DNA of 19,737 nucleotides from JBELMB01 sp042088665 (GCA_042088665.1 JBELMB010000091.1:1-19737); one strand, 5' to 3'. Counted from the first letter of the stretch, positions 1-8,220 are shown. Made by a program: numbers and translations. Notes: a model not told the origin generated them from the sequence alone.

Positions 1-821
1 TGGAGTATAATGATTTCGTCACCTTCGAAACCGGCCAGCACACGGATGTGGGTTGCCGCCGCTCGGTGAACGAAGACAGCTTTCTGTCGCGCCCCGATTG
101 CGGGCTCTGGGTGGTCTCGGACGGTATGGGGGGGCACGCGGCGGGGGACTTTGCCTCGCAGACCATCGTTTCCGAATTGAACTCGATCGGCATGTCCGCG
201 TCGCCTGACGATCTTCAGGCGCGCTTCATGGAGCGCATCACCCGGGCCAATGCGACAATCTACCACCATGCCGCCACACTGCAGCGGGGCACCATCGGCG
301 CGACGCTTGTGGCGCTCTTGGTGCACGGTGAGGATTACGCCTGCATCTGGTCCGGGGACAGCCGGATTTATCTGTTGCGTGACGGGCAGTTCGTCCAGCA
401 GACCCGTGACCACACCGAACTGAGGATGTTGCTGGACAGCGGCGCCATCAGTGAGGAAGAAGCGGAAAACTGGCCGCGCAAGAACGTCATCACCCGCGCC
501 ATCGGTGTCACCGAGGCACCACAATGTGATGTTGTCAGCGGAAAGTTGGTGCTGGACGACGTTTTCATCCTATGTTCAGACGGACTCACAGAGCATCTCA
601 CAGACGCGGAAATCGGCGAAATTGCAGGCAGCCTTCCCCCGAAGGACGCCTGCGATGCAATGATACGGTTGACGCTGGAACGAGGCGCAAAGGACAACGT
701 AACGGTGATCGCGATGCGGTGCCTGCCCCCTCCTGAACCACAGGAGGAGGAAGACTTCATCGACGACGGGCTGGAACTGGAACAAATGACGGATCAGGCG
801 ATCCCCGAGGGCCAGGCATGA
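1..821 (+). CDS. PP2C-family Ser/Thr protein phosphatase, 5' end at or beyond window edge
   Basis: Metal-dependent protein phosphatase, expected to act in the cytoplasm and reverse the kinase encoded next. The PP2C motifs appear in order: TDVGCRRSVNEDSF (metal-binding NED), VSDGMGGHAAGD, a central GTIGATLVAL / WSGDSRIYLL block, ITRAIGV, LCSDGLTEHL and DNVTVIAM. A GTG at 48 is possible as a start but would cut off part of motif 1. The open frame continues upstream from 48 to the window edge (EYNDFVTFETGQHTD), so the real start is earlier. Bases 1-2 are TG in this frame, so the start codon could be the triplet cut by the edge. The stop overlaps the kinase start as ATGA, which implies translational coupling. 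The protein is compact, with no extra domain, like PppA-type phosphatases. The PP2C assignment is secure; the pathway is inferred. Confidence 0.93.
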   Translation, partial: EYNDFVTFETGQHTDVGCRRSVNEDSFLSRPDCGLWVVSDGMGGHAAGDFASQTIVSELNSIGMSASPDDLQARFMERITRANATIYHHAATLQRGTIGATLVALLVHGEDYACIWSGDSRIYLLRDGQFVQQTRDHTELRMLLDSGAISEEEAENWPRKNVITRAIGVTEAPQCDVVSGKLVLDDVFILCSDGLTEHLTDAEIGEIAGSLPPKDACDAMIRLTLERGAKDNVTVIAMRCLPPPEPQEEEDFIDDGLELEQMTDQAIPEGQA

Positions 822-3295
822 ACGCGTCAGACAATGACACGCCGGACGACGACGACGACCGGACGATGTTCGCCCCAAAGACGCCGCCCCCCGGGCGGCC
901 ACAGTCCACCCAGGCGCCGCCGCCTGAGGAGGATGATGATCGCACGCATTTTGCACCAATGCCGCCCCGTGGCACGGCGCCCGGTGGCACAGCGGGGGGA
1001 TATCCCGGCACGGTCTGGCCTCCGCAGACGCAGACCGGCGCGCCACAGGATACCACTCGGACAGAGCCGGGCACGTCTTACCCGCCCCATTCCGGCACGC
1101 AGCACCCAGGAACTCAACATCCCGGCACGCAACATCCGGGCACGCAACATCCGGGCGGCCAGACCGGGTATCCGCCCGCTGGTCCCGGCGGTGGGCAGGC
1201 TGGCACGGCCTACCCCGGTGGTCAGACAGGCTACCCCGCCGGGGGACGAGGCGACACCGGCTATCCCGTGGACCAGACCGGTTTCCCCGGCGGCCAGACA
1301 GGCTATCCTGCAGATCCCACAGGTTACCCCGGCGCTCAGACAGGCTATCCCGCTGATCCCGGAGGGCATCCCACAACAGAGGTGCCGTATACCCCCACGC
1401 TAGGCCGGGAGCCGGAGCCACCCACCCAAAGGCCGGTCGAGACCACGACAACCGCCAGCAATGGCAAGCTGCCCATCGGCACGCTGATCAACAACAACTA
1501 CCGCATTGATGCGGTTCTGAAATCCGGTGGCATGGGCGAGGTGTATCGCGGCATCGAGATCCACACCGGCGACCCGGTCGCGATCAAGGCGATCCTGCAG
1601 GAAAAGGCCGACGACGCCGAGGCCGGTCTGATGTTCCTGCGCGAGGCCAAGACGCTTCGCCAGCTTTCAGACAAGACGATCGTCAAATATTACAATTACG
1701 TGCCGGATCCGGAACTGCAGCGCTATTTCATGGTGATGGAGTTCATCGACGGCGTGCCGCTGAAGGACCACATCCAGCAAAACGGCGCGCTGTCGGTGCC
1801 CGAGGTCAAGACCCTGCTTGGGCGGCTTGCGGGCGGCCTCGCCACCGCGCATACGGAGCAGGTGATCCACCGCGACCTGTCGCCGGACAACGTGATGCTG
1901 GAAGGCGGGCGGGTCGAGAACGCGCGCCTGATCGACTTTGGCATCGCGCAATCCAGTGTCGTCAAAGAGGCGACGATGGCCGGACGCTTTGCCGGTAAAT
2001 TCAAATATGTCGCTCCCGAGCAGCTGGGTCACTACGGCGGAGAGATCACGCCCGCCACTGACATCTACGGACTGGCCCTTCTGACCGCGGCAGCGGCGGT
2101 GGGGCGTCCTCTGGACATGGGATCTTCGATCGTGGAGGCGGTGCAGTCGCGCCAGTCGATCCCTGATCTCAGCTTTGTCCCAGAGGAACTGCGCCCGATC
2201 CTCAGCTACATGCTGGAACCGGATCCGAACGAGCGGCCGGCCTCCATGCTCGAGGTCAAGCAACTGGTCGAGGAACCGCACCGCATACCGGAACGTTACC
2301 TTGGCGGTTGGGTGCCCCCGGCACCGCCACCGCTGGGCGGGCCCACGGGCTCCATGGCGTCGGGTCGCACGGTGACGGGGACAATGGCCCCGGGTCTGCA
2401 GATGCCGGGCAGCAATGGCACGCAGGTCGGGGGGAACATCCCCGGCGCTGGCACAGAGGCGCCCGAACGCCGCGGGCGCGGTGGGCTAATCGCGATGCTC
2501 CTGGTACTGGCCCTCGGGGCCGGTGGCGGTGGCTATTACTATTACGATCAGGTGATGTTCCACGAGGGAGATGTGGACCACACGAACCACGACCCGGCGA
2601 ACAACCCTTCCGACCCGGCGCCGCCCGCGCCAGCACCGGTCGCGGGCATTCCCGCGCCGCAGACCGACACGCGCGAAGGTTTTCTTGCAGCATTTGACAC
2701 CGGGCCGTGTACCTATGTGACCCGCGTTGCGCAGGGACCTAACGCCGGCGTCATCGAAGGCTATTCTGCCACGCGGCAACAGTATTCCGGCTTGCCTGTC
2801 GCCTACGAGGAGCGCTTTGGCGCCCGGCCCGAAGTGCTGTTGCGCGAAGTCACCCCGCCGCAATGCGAAGTGTTGAACTTTGCCCGGGCGTTGCAAGGCC
2901 GTGGGCGCAACGGCATCGACATGTTCCTGTCGGCGGACGAGGTAGAAAGCCGCGCGGGCGTGACCGCGCAGGTCACGGTGCCCGGCACGCAGGCGGTCTG
3001 GATGATCCTCGTGAGCCCGCGTGGCCGCATCATCGTGTTGACCGACAAGCTGACCGACCCGGTTGGCAACCAGCGCAGCCTGACATTTGCCCTTTCACTG
3101 GCGCAGGACAATCCCGCCGCGCCACAGCTTTTGCTGGTGGTCGAAACCGATGATCCGCTCGCCCATGCGGCCTTGGCCAAGACGCAGGATCAGGCCTCTG
3201 CCGTCTTGCCGAAGATTCTCGATGAGATCCGGGACAGGGGCGGGGCAGCCAGTGCTGCGGTGTCCTACATGTTGCTGACACCGGCCGCGGAGTGA
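818..3295 (+). CDS. Transmembrane Ser/Thr protein kinase with disordered N-terminus and periplasmic sensor-like domain
   Basis: Hanks-type kinase of 825 residues. Residues 1-50 hold two acidic motifs, DDDDDRTMFAP (T16) and EEDDDRTHFAP (T43), which are plausible phospho-Thr/FHA docking sites. Residues 90-190 are GTQHP and QTGYP repeats. The kinase domain spans about 225-490: glycine loop LKSGGMGEVYRG, ATP lysine K257 in VAIK, HRDLSPDN with D353, DFG at 373-375, and APE near 399-401. Ser replaces the usual Lys in the catalytic loop (HRDLSP rather than HRDLKP), a form seen in other bacterial kinases. A membrane helix lies at about 555-572, followed by a His/Asp-rich stretch, a Pro-rich linker and a periplasmic domain at 620-825 with C631 and C683. 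That domain resembles the C-terminus of the convergent TonB-like protein. The start is the ATG that overlaps the phosphatase stop, with GAGGG upstream. PpkA-like in layout; ligand and targets are unknown. Confidence 0.93.
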   Translation: MNASDNDTPDDDDDRTMFAPKTPPPGRPQSTQAPPPEEDDDRTHFAPMPPRGTAPGGTAGGYPGTVWPPQTQTGAPQDTTRTEPGTSYPPHSGTQHPGTQHPGTQHPGTQHPGGQTGYPPAGPGGGQAGTAYPGGQTGYPAGGRGDTGYPVDQTGFPGGQTGYPADPTGYPGAQTGYPADPGGHPTTEVPYTPTLGREPEPPTQRPVETTTTASNGKLPIGTLINNNYRIDAVLKSGGMGEVYRGIEIHTGDPVAIKAILQEKADDAEAGLMFLREAKTLRQLSDKTIVKYYNYVPDPELQRYFMVMEFIDGVPLKDHIQQNGALSVPEVKTLLGRLAGGLATAHTEQVIHRDLSPDNVMLEGGRVENARLIDFGIAQSSVVKEATMAGRFAGKFKYVAPEQLGHYGGEITPATDIYGLALLTAAAAVGRPLDMGSSIVEAVQSRQSIPDLSFVPEELRPILSYMLEPDPNERPASMLEVKQLVEEPHRIPERYLGGWVPPAPPPLGGPTGSMASGRTVTGTMAPGLQMPGSNGTQVGGNIPGAGTEAPERRGRGGLIAMLLVLALGAGGGGYYYYDQVMFHEGDVDHTNHDPANNPSDPAPPAPAPVAGIPAPQTDTREGFLAAFDTGPCTYVTRVAQGPNAGVIEGYSATRQQYSGLPVAYEERFGARPEVLLREVTPPQCEVLNFARALQGRGRNGIDMFLSADEVESRAGVTAQVTVPGTQAVWMILVSPRGRIIVLTDKLTDPVGNQRSLTFALSLAQDNPAAPQLLLVVETDDPLAHAALAKTQDQASAVLPKILDEIRDRGGAASAAVSYMLLTPAAE
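1094..1366 (+). repeat. In-frame repeats in kinase N-terminus (GTQHP x4, then QTGYP-type units)
   Basis: Four tandem 15-bp units at 1094-1153 encode GTQHP, with the last two copies identical at the DNA level. They are followed to about 1366 by irregular units around G-G/A-Q-T-G-Y-P. The tract codes for a Pro/Gly/Tyr-rich, presumably disordered cytoplasmic arm between the DDRT motifs and the kinase domain. Copy number is likely to vary between strains. Confidence 0.8.
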
Positions 3296-3304
3296 CACAA
3301 AACC

Positions 3305-3320
3305 GGGGCCGTCAGGCCCC
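3305..3320 (+). terminator. Candidate terminator hairpin after kinase gene
   Basis: GGGGCC, loop GTCA, GGCCCC: a 6-bp perfect stem starting 10 bases after the kinase stop. It is followed by ATTTCG, which is only a weak T run. It may work as an intrinsic or bidirectional stop in this convergent intergenic region. Confidence 0.45.
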
Positions 3321-3458
3321 ATTTCGCATGTCGCCATGACCCCATCGGGGCACGTGTTTGTCGCGCTTGGTCTGAGCGGCCCTGAAGCCGCTGATCCTGA
3401 AACTCGATGTCTTGTCAGGCGGACAAACGGTTTTTCCGGTGTCTGGCCCAGCCCTTCC

Positions 3459-3475
3459 AACCCCCAAAGGGGGTT
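3459..3475 (-). terminator. Hairpin overlapping the stop codon of the TonB-like gene
   Basis: AACCCCC, loop AAA, GGGGGTT: a 7-bp perfect inverted repeat. The TAA stop of the minus-strand gene (3474-3476) lies partly inside the arm. No T tract follows on either strand, so it is better seen as an RNA-stability or attenuation hairpin than a classical terminator. Confidence 0.4.
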
Positions 3476-6045
3476 AGCGCACGTCAAATGGCACAACCGC
3501 CAATGCAGGTTGCCGGCTCAGGGCATTGCTCAGGTCCCGAAAGACATCATCGGCCCTCTGTCCAGACCGATCCTTGAGCACGGTGAGAGGCTCTGACGAG
3601 GCCACGGCCAGCAAAAGATGCTTGGTGTCGCGCAACCGGCCCACACGGGTCACAGGCACGTCAAAGCGGTAGAATTCCCCGGATTGCGTCAGGAAGCGGT
3701 CAAGATCCTGCACCACGCCGTTGTTGTCCACGAGGAACAGGGCAAGGTTACGATCCCCGACGCCACGCATCACGCCAGAGACTCGGTTTCCGCTGCCCAC
3801 TTCGGTGGTATCCAGACGCATGCCGATGCGGGTGGCCGGGTAATCGTTGTTCTTTGTGATGTAGCTCAGCGCTGCGCATTGACGCACATCCACAAGCGTC
3901 CGCGTCTGGAGAATGTCAGCATCCTCCGGACGGACAAGGACTTCTTCGGCAAATTTCGACATCACGCTGTCATCGGCAGAAATCAGCGCCAGCCCGATAC
4001 CGTCATCCCCGGCGCGCCGGGGCAGGGCGATCACACAGTCCCAGGCGGGCCCGCGCTCTTCGCGGAACTCTTCGGATCTGACGCGAATGCGCTGGATCAG
4101 ATCGCCCACGGCGAGATCCCGTTCGGACGGAGGGGTGCGGGACCGGCGGATCACCTTGGGCGGAACTGCCGTCACGCCGACGGTTTCTATCGCGCCAGAC
4201 TGATCGCCGCTCACGGCGTCGTCGGCCACTGCGCTGCCCGGCGCTTCTTCGACAGGTGAGGTGCTGGTGATCTCCGGGGCGGTTGTTTCCGTGGGCAGGG
4301 TTTCGGGGGTCTGTGAACCTTCGGCCACGCTGCCCGCCGGGACTGTTTCCACGGGGGCCGTGGCTGGCTCTTCGGATGTGCCCGCGCGGGGTTGTTCGGG
4401 CGACGTGGTCGTGATGCCTGCGATCACGATGGGTTCGTCTGTGTCCGGGACCAGGACACCGTCGCCCACCGGTGTGCTGCCGATGGCAGCGATCTCATCG
4501 ACGTTGACGGCCCCTATGGCGGGTGCTTCGCCGCCGCCCGCAGTCAACGTGCCTGTCGGATCTGATGTCACATCTTCGCCCACCGGCGTGCCTGCGACGG
4601 TACCGATGGTCGCCACCCCGTCATCCAGAATGGGCGCAGCCTCACCCGGGACGACGGCGGTGGCCGCCTCGTTGGGAAGTTCGCCGATCAGGTCGTCCGG
4701 ATTGGGAACAGGCAGGGTGCCCCCCTCTACGATCACCGGGTCGAGGGAGGATGTGATCACCGTCACATCGTCATTCTCCGGCACCGTCACGACGTCATCG
4801 ATGAGCGGTGACAACAGGGTGTCTGGCTCGACGGTCTCGACTTCTGCCGTTTCCGGGGCGGAGGGCGTGACATCCGCGATGCCTTCGGACGTTGGCAGGT
4901 CGTCGATTGTTTCAGCACCCACGGTTTGCGTGCCTGTGTCATCCTGATTCAGGTCGGTCACGGGCTCTGCGGTCAGGGCATCGGCGATGTCTGCGGTCGG
5001 CAAAGCGTCGACGCCCAGATCTGTCGCGACGGCTTCGGGGCTGTCTTCTGTTTCCAACGTCTCGGCGCCGGGATCCTCTGAGGCGGTCTCAGAGGTATCC
5101 TCAGCGTCGAGCGTGTCGTCGCCGGTCTCGGCCTCGACGGTCTCGGACGTGTCCTCTGTGCCGATGGCGTCGTTGCCGGTCTCCGCCTCGACGGTCTNNN
5201 NNNNNNNNNNNNNNNNNNNNNNNNNNNNNNNNNNNNNNNNNNNNNNNNNNNNNNNNNNNNNNNNNNNNNNNNNNNNNNNNNNNNNNNNNNNNNNNNNCTG
5301 GCGTGTCTTCCGTGTCGATGGCGTCATCGCCGGTCTCCGCCTCGACGGTCTCTGGCGTGTCTTCCGTGTCGATGGCGTCATCGCCGGTCTCCGCCTCGAC
5401 GGTCTCGGATGTGTCTTCCGTGTCGATGGCGTCATCGCCGGTCTCCGCCTCAACGGTCTCGGATGTGTCTTCCGTGTCGATGGCGTCGTCGCCGATCTCT
5501 GCCTCGACGGTCTCGGACGTGTCCTCTGTGCCGATGGCGTCGTTGCCGGTGTCCGCCTCGACGGTCTCGGGCGTGTCCTCTGTGCCGATGGCGTCATCGC
5601 CGGTTTCCGCCTCAACGGATTCAGAAGCCTCTTCGGCGTCCACAGTCCCGCTTGATTCCGCCTCGATGGTTTCGGTCGTGTCCTCGACAGCCTCTTCGCC
5701 AGTCTCGGCCTCGATGGTCTCCGCGTCTTCGTCCGATGTCAGTGCTTCAGACCCGTCTTCGGGAACAATCGCAGTCCCGGTGGTGTTGTCCAGTTCCGGA
5801 GCGGGCAGTGGGTCGTCGCTGTCCGCTTCGCCAAGGCGTTCAAGGATGTCGGCCAGCGTGTCGGATTCCAACTCCTGCAGGGTGATCTGGAACTCTGGTC
5901 GAACCGGCTGGAACTCCGGCTCGCCAACCAGTTCTACCACCCCGGCTGTCAGCAGACCGATCAAGCCGACATGCAAGCCAACCGAAACGCCACCCGACAC
6001 AATCCATTTGATCGGACCGCCACCACCATAGGGGAGAAAGCTCAT
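3474..6045 (-). CDS. TonB/TolA-like energy-transducing protein with acidic repeats, interrupted by assembly gap
   Basis: Last gene of the ExbB/ExbD operon; its start overlaps the preceding ExbD stop (ATGA), with GAGGGG just upstream. Residues 13-40 form a single membrane helix containing S21-V-G-L-H25, the same SxxxH arrangement as the helix TonB uses to contact ExbB/ExbD. The periplasmic part holds a long acidic linker with 18-residue repeats (ETVEAETGDDAIDTEDTS type), then a Pro/Thr/Glu-rich stretch, then a folded domain of about 190 residues. This final domain is not a recognisable TonB C-terminal domain. Instead it resembles the kinase C-terminus, with a Cys pair 53 residues apart (52 in the kinase). 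The reading frame shifts across the 100 Ns only because 100 is not a multiple of 3. The visible coding bases total 2472 (824 codons), so one continuous gene is expected once the true gap length is known. The partner across the envelope is unknown. Confidence 0.85.
5090..5621 (-). repeat. 54-bp tandem repeat encoding 18-residue acidic units
   Basis: Six well-conserved 54-bp units start at 5298, 5352, 5406, 5460, 5514 and 5568. One more lies at 5144-5197 on the other side of the gap, and a degenerate one at 5090-5143. The protein unit is close to ETVEAETGDDAIDTEDTS, giving a highly negative rod or linker in the periplasm. Some adjacent units are nearly identical, which explains the assembly failure and predicts copy-number change. 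Confidence 0.93.
5198..5297. other. Assembly gap of exactly 100 N
   Basis: One hundred consecutive N bases, the conventional placeholder for a gap of unknown size, lie inside the 54-bp repeat. The flanking repeats are in the same phase on both sides (5144 unit, then 5298 unit), so a true gap of n x 54 bp would restore one frame. Confidence 0.99.
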
Positions 6046-6443
6046 GACCCCTCGCTGCGGTGTACGGTGACAAGACGAATGTCGAGATGAGAGAAGTCAG
6101 GCCGCTTCAGCATGTCGACCAGAACCTGCCCTGCCTCGTTGCGGTCGATGAGCAGGTGCAACGCATCAAACCCGGCCACCGCCGCGCCAAGATCGGCCTC
6201 TTCGACGGGTTCCCCGTCCAGCATCATCGCGCCACCTGCCTCAAGCACGAGGATCGGCTTTGGCAGATGTTCGACGGGCAGTTCGGCGGTTTCCGACAAC
6301 TCGATGGTGAAGGTCGGTGCATTTGTCATGCGCCCGGTGATCAGGAAGAAAAAGATCAACAGCAGCACGATATTCACAATCGCCAGAGAGATGTCTGGCG
6401 ATTGGCGCTTGTGCGTCACGGGAAGGCGCGTTCGTATCGCCAT
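6042..6443 (-). CDS. ExbD/TolR-family protein lacking the membrane Asp
   Basis: 133-residue single-pass protein. The N-terminal tail (1-16) is followed by the helix DISLAIVNIVLLLIFFFL and a periplasmic domain (about 40-133) of ExbD/TolR type. In ExbD proteins an Asp in the motif PLVDxxFxLLIFF carries protons; here the aligned position is Asn24, with the same spacing to the FF pair. It starts one base after the upstream exbD stop and overlaps the TonB-like start by 4 bases. It probably pairs with the Asp-bearing ExbD in a heterodimer inside the ExbB ring. Family assignment is good; the loss of proton transfer is inferred. Confidence 0.85.
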   Translation of the reverse strand: MAIRTRLPVTHKRQSPDISLAIVNIVLLLIFFFLITGRMTNAPTFTIELSETAELPVEHLPKPILVLEAGGAMMLDGEPVEEADLGAAVAGFDALHLLIDRNEAGQVLVDMLKRPDFSHLDIRLVTVHRSEGS

Positions 6444-6444
6444 G

Positions 6445-6891
6445 TCAGGGCGCCCCCTGGTGCAGGCTGACAGAGGCCACCTTGGCCTTCGCCAGACGCG
6501 CCATGACGGTGGTCACATCCTGCACACGCGCGCTCTCGTCCACCAACAAGACCACCGCCGCCGGGCTGCCGTCAGCGCCCAGGGCATCGATCACCGTGTC
6601 GAGGTTCTCAAAGGTGAAAACTTGCCGGCGAATCACGACCTTGTCGGCCTCGAGGATCCAGATTTCGTCATCGCTGGGCGCGACCCTGGTGTTTTGCGTG
6701 GTCGAACTGGCCCCGCTAGAGGCGGTTTCGGGCGGTGTCTGTGCCGATTGTACGGTCAGCAGCGAATAGGGTGTCAGGCTGGAGGTCAGCATGAAAAAGA
6801 TCAAAAGCTGGAACATGGCGTCGGCCAGAGGTGTCATCGCAAAGCGATAACTCCTGGGTCGCACCGGCAGTGTGATCTTGGGCTGTGACAT
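6445..6891 (-). CDS. exbD: ExbD/TolR-family proton-channel subunit
   Basis: 148 residues: a short cytoplasmic tail, then a membrane helix with the classical motif PLADAMFQLLIFFM (Asp24 in the place of the ExbD proton carrier), then a periplasmic domain from about residue 40 containing a Ser/Thr-rich loop. With the ExbB homologue upstream (24-base gap) it should form the proton-driven motor that works on the TonB-like protein at the operon end. A SD-like AGGGAC lies upstream of the ATG. The substrate system is unknown, so it could equally be called TolR-like. Confidence 0.9.
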   Translation of the reverse strand: MSQPKITLPVRPRSYRFAMTPLADAMFQLLIFFMLTSSLTPYSLLTVQSAQTPPETASSGASSTTQNTRVAPSDDEIWILEADKVVIRRQVFTFENLDTVIDALGADGSPAAVVLLVDESARVQDVTTVMARLAKAKVASVSLHQGAP

Positions 6892-6915
6892 GAAAGGGTC
6901 CCTGTCGCCGCGCGA

Positions 6916-7587
6916 TCAGCTTTTCTTCTTGGTGGGATCAAGGCGCCCGTGAATGGCTGCGGAAATCACCGTTTCGATCAGGTTGCGCTCCCGCTCGATG
7001 CGCGCTTCGAAATAGTTTGCCACGAAGAAGGTCACAAGCGCGATGCCAAGGCCCACCGCAGTGGTGGTCAGGGCGGTATAGATGCCCGCGGCGAGGATCG
7101 TCGGATCCACCGCCCCCTCGGCGACGGCCAGCGCGGAGAACGCGTCAATCATCCCGATCACCGTGCCCAGCAGGCCCAGCATGGGCGCTGATTGCACGAC
7201 CATTTCAAGGGCGCGCATCCGGTCGGTCATCGTGGCCAGTTCGATGATGGCGGTCTGGCGGCCCAGCTCCTCGGCATAGGTGGTGTCACCCGGCTTTGCC
7301 TGTATGCCCGAAAAAACGGCCTGCAGGATCCGCGCCAGCACCGATTTGCGTTGCGTCGCAATTTGCATGGCGACGTCGGCCTTGCCGGACAGCCAGCTGT
7401 CGAGGATCTCCTCGGCCTTGCGGCGGCGTCCGACCCCGAGGGCCATGAACTGGATCCACTTGTAGAAGGCCACCGCGATCGCCAGCAGCGACAGGAATGC
7501 CAGCGCGCCAAAGACGATCAGAGACGGAATATTGGTCGCCAGGCTGGCGATCTGGTTTTGCAAGGAATCCGGAAGAAAGGATAACAT
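6916..7587 (-). CDS. exbB: MotA/TolQ/ExbB-family proton-channel protein
   Basis: 223-residue inner-membrane protein with three hydrophobic segments: about 18-45 (SLIVFGALAFLSLLAIAVAF), about 130-150 (APMLGLLGTVIGMIDAF, the family signature) and about 165-195 (IYTALTTTAVGLGIALVTFF). The basic loop RRRKAEE and a cytoplasmic helical stretch lie between the first two, as in ExbB/TolQ. The ATG at 7587 is preceded by GGAG. It is followed by two exbD genes and the TonB-like gene in one tight operon, so its job is to power that transducer. The basic C-terminal tail DPTKKKS is cytoplasmic. Confidence 0.93.
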   Translation of the reverse strand: MLSFLPDSLQNQIASLATNIPSLIVFGALAFLSLLAIAVAFYKWIQFMALGVGRRRKAEEILDSWLSGKADVAMQIATQRKSVLARILQAVFSGIQAKPGDTTYAEELGRQTAIIELATMTDRMRALEMVVQSAPMLGLLGTVIGMIDAFSALAVAEGAVDPTILAAGIYTALTTTAVGLGIALVTFFVANYFEARIERERNLIETVISAAIHGRLDPTKKKS

Positions 7588-7652
7588 TCAATGCTCCATG
7601 GGGGTGCGCACCGGGGTCGCTTGAGGCCAGAGCCGGTGCGCTTGGTGCGGCA

Positions 7653-8087
7653 TCAGATGCCGAATTGAATGGCCGTTCGCGAGGTGGCGTTCAGCGCCGA
7701 CATGCAGATGTCGGTGTCGGCGCCACTGTCGGCCTCGGTGCAGGCGGAGGTGTCGTTGATCACGATACGCGAAATGCCGTCACAGGCGGCCTTGTCGATC
7801 GGAATGGCCGAAAGACGCGTCTTTCCAGAGGGAAACGCACCGAATTTCACCCGCAGGATGGCGGGTGGCACACCGGTGTCTTCGTTGAAAAGAAAGGCGA
7901 ATTCATATTCCACCTGCTCCAGCGCAGAGGCGGACCCATTGGTGGTCAGAAAGTAGAGGCGGCAGGCGTCGTTTTCCAGCGTTTCGGCGGCGTTAAGCTC
8001 CAGCTGGAAGGAGGCATCCTGCGCGGCTGCGGGCAAGGGCAGGCAGAGCGCGGCGGCCAGGCACAATTTCGTAAAGCGGTTCGACAT
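7653..8087 (-). CDS. Small secreted protein of unknown function, first in the ExbB operon
   Basis: I do not recognise the family. The start at 8087 is preferred over an upstream in-frame ATG at 8150 because it gives a clean signal peptide (MSNRFTKLCLAAALCLPLPAAAQ, cleavage after about residue 22) and has GGGGGG a few bases upstream. The mature part is about 122 residues with four Cys (DACR, AACDG, SACTE, DICM), suggesting two disulfides in the periplasm. It lies 65 bases upstream of exbB on the same strand, so it is probably co-transcribed and may be a soluble partner of the transducer or kinase sensor domains. Confidence 0.8.
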   Translation of the reverse strand: MSNRFTKLCLAAALCLPLPAAAQDASFQLELNAAETLENDACRLYFLTTNGSASALEQVEYEFAFLFNEDTGVPPAILRVKFGAFPSGKTRLSAIPIDKAACDGISRIVINDTSACTEADSGADTDICMSALNATSRTAIQFGI

Positions 8088-8169
8088 GGTTTCCCCCCAA
8101 AAAATCAAAACGGCCCGGGTGAATGCGGTCGGGCCGAGCATCGCCTTCATTTGGCCGGGAAGGGGGTGT

Positions 8170-8197
8170 GCATGTCAAGACGAAAGCCATGACATGC
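8170..8197. promoter_or_regulatory. Perfect 8-bp dyad upstream of the ExbB operon (candidate operator)
   Basis: GCATGTCA, 12 bases, TGACATGC. It lies in the 133-base interval between the exported-protein gene at 8221 and the operon start at 8087. No T tract follows in either direction, so an operator is more likely than a terminator. The binding protein is unknown. Confidence 0.4.
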
Positions 8198-8220
8198 CCT
8201 GTCTGTCGTGTGTATCGCGT

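Noticed and set aside
1094..1153. CRISPR-like short repeats
   Set aside because: The repeats are direct, without spacers, in frame and coding within the kinase.
5101..5615. Frameshift in the TonB-like gene
   Set aside because: The apparent shift equals the 100-N placeholder modulo 3, and the repeats continue in phase on both sides.
4892..6031. Plus-strand open frames across the repeat region (Ser/Val-rich)
   Set aside because: They are complements of the 54-bp repeat in the TonB-like gene; repeats without stops keep all frames open.
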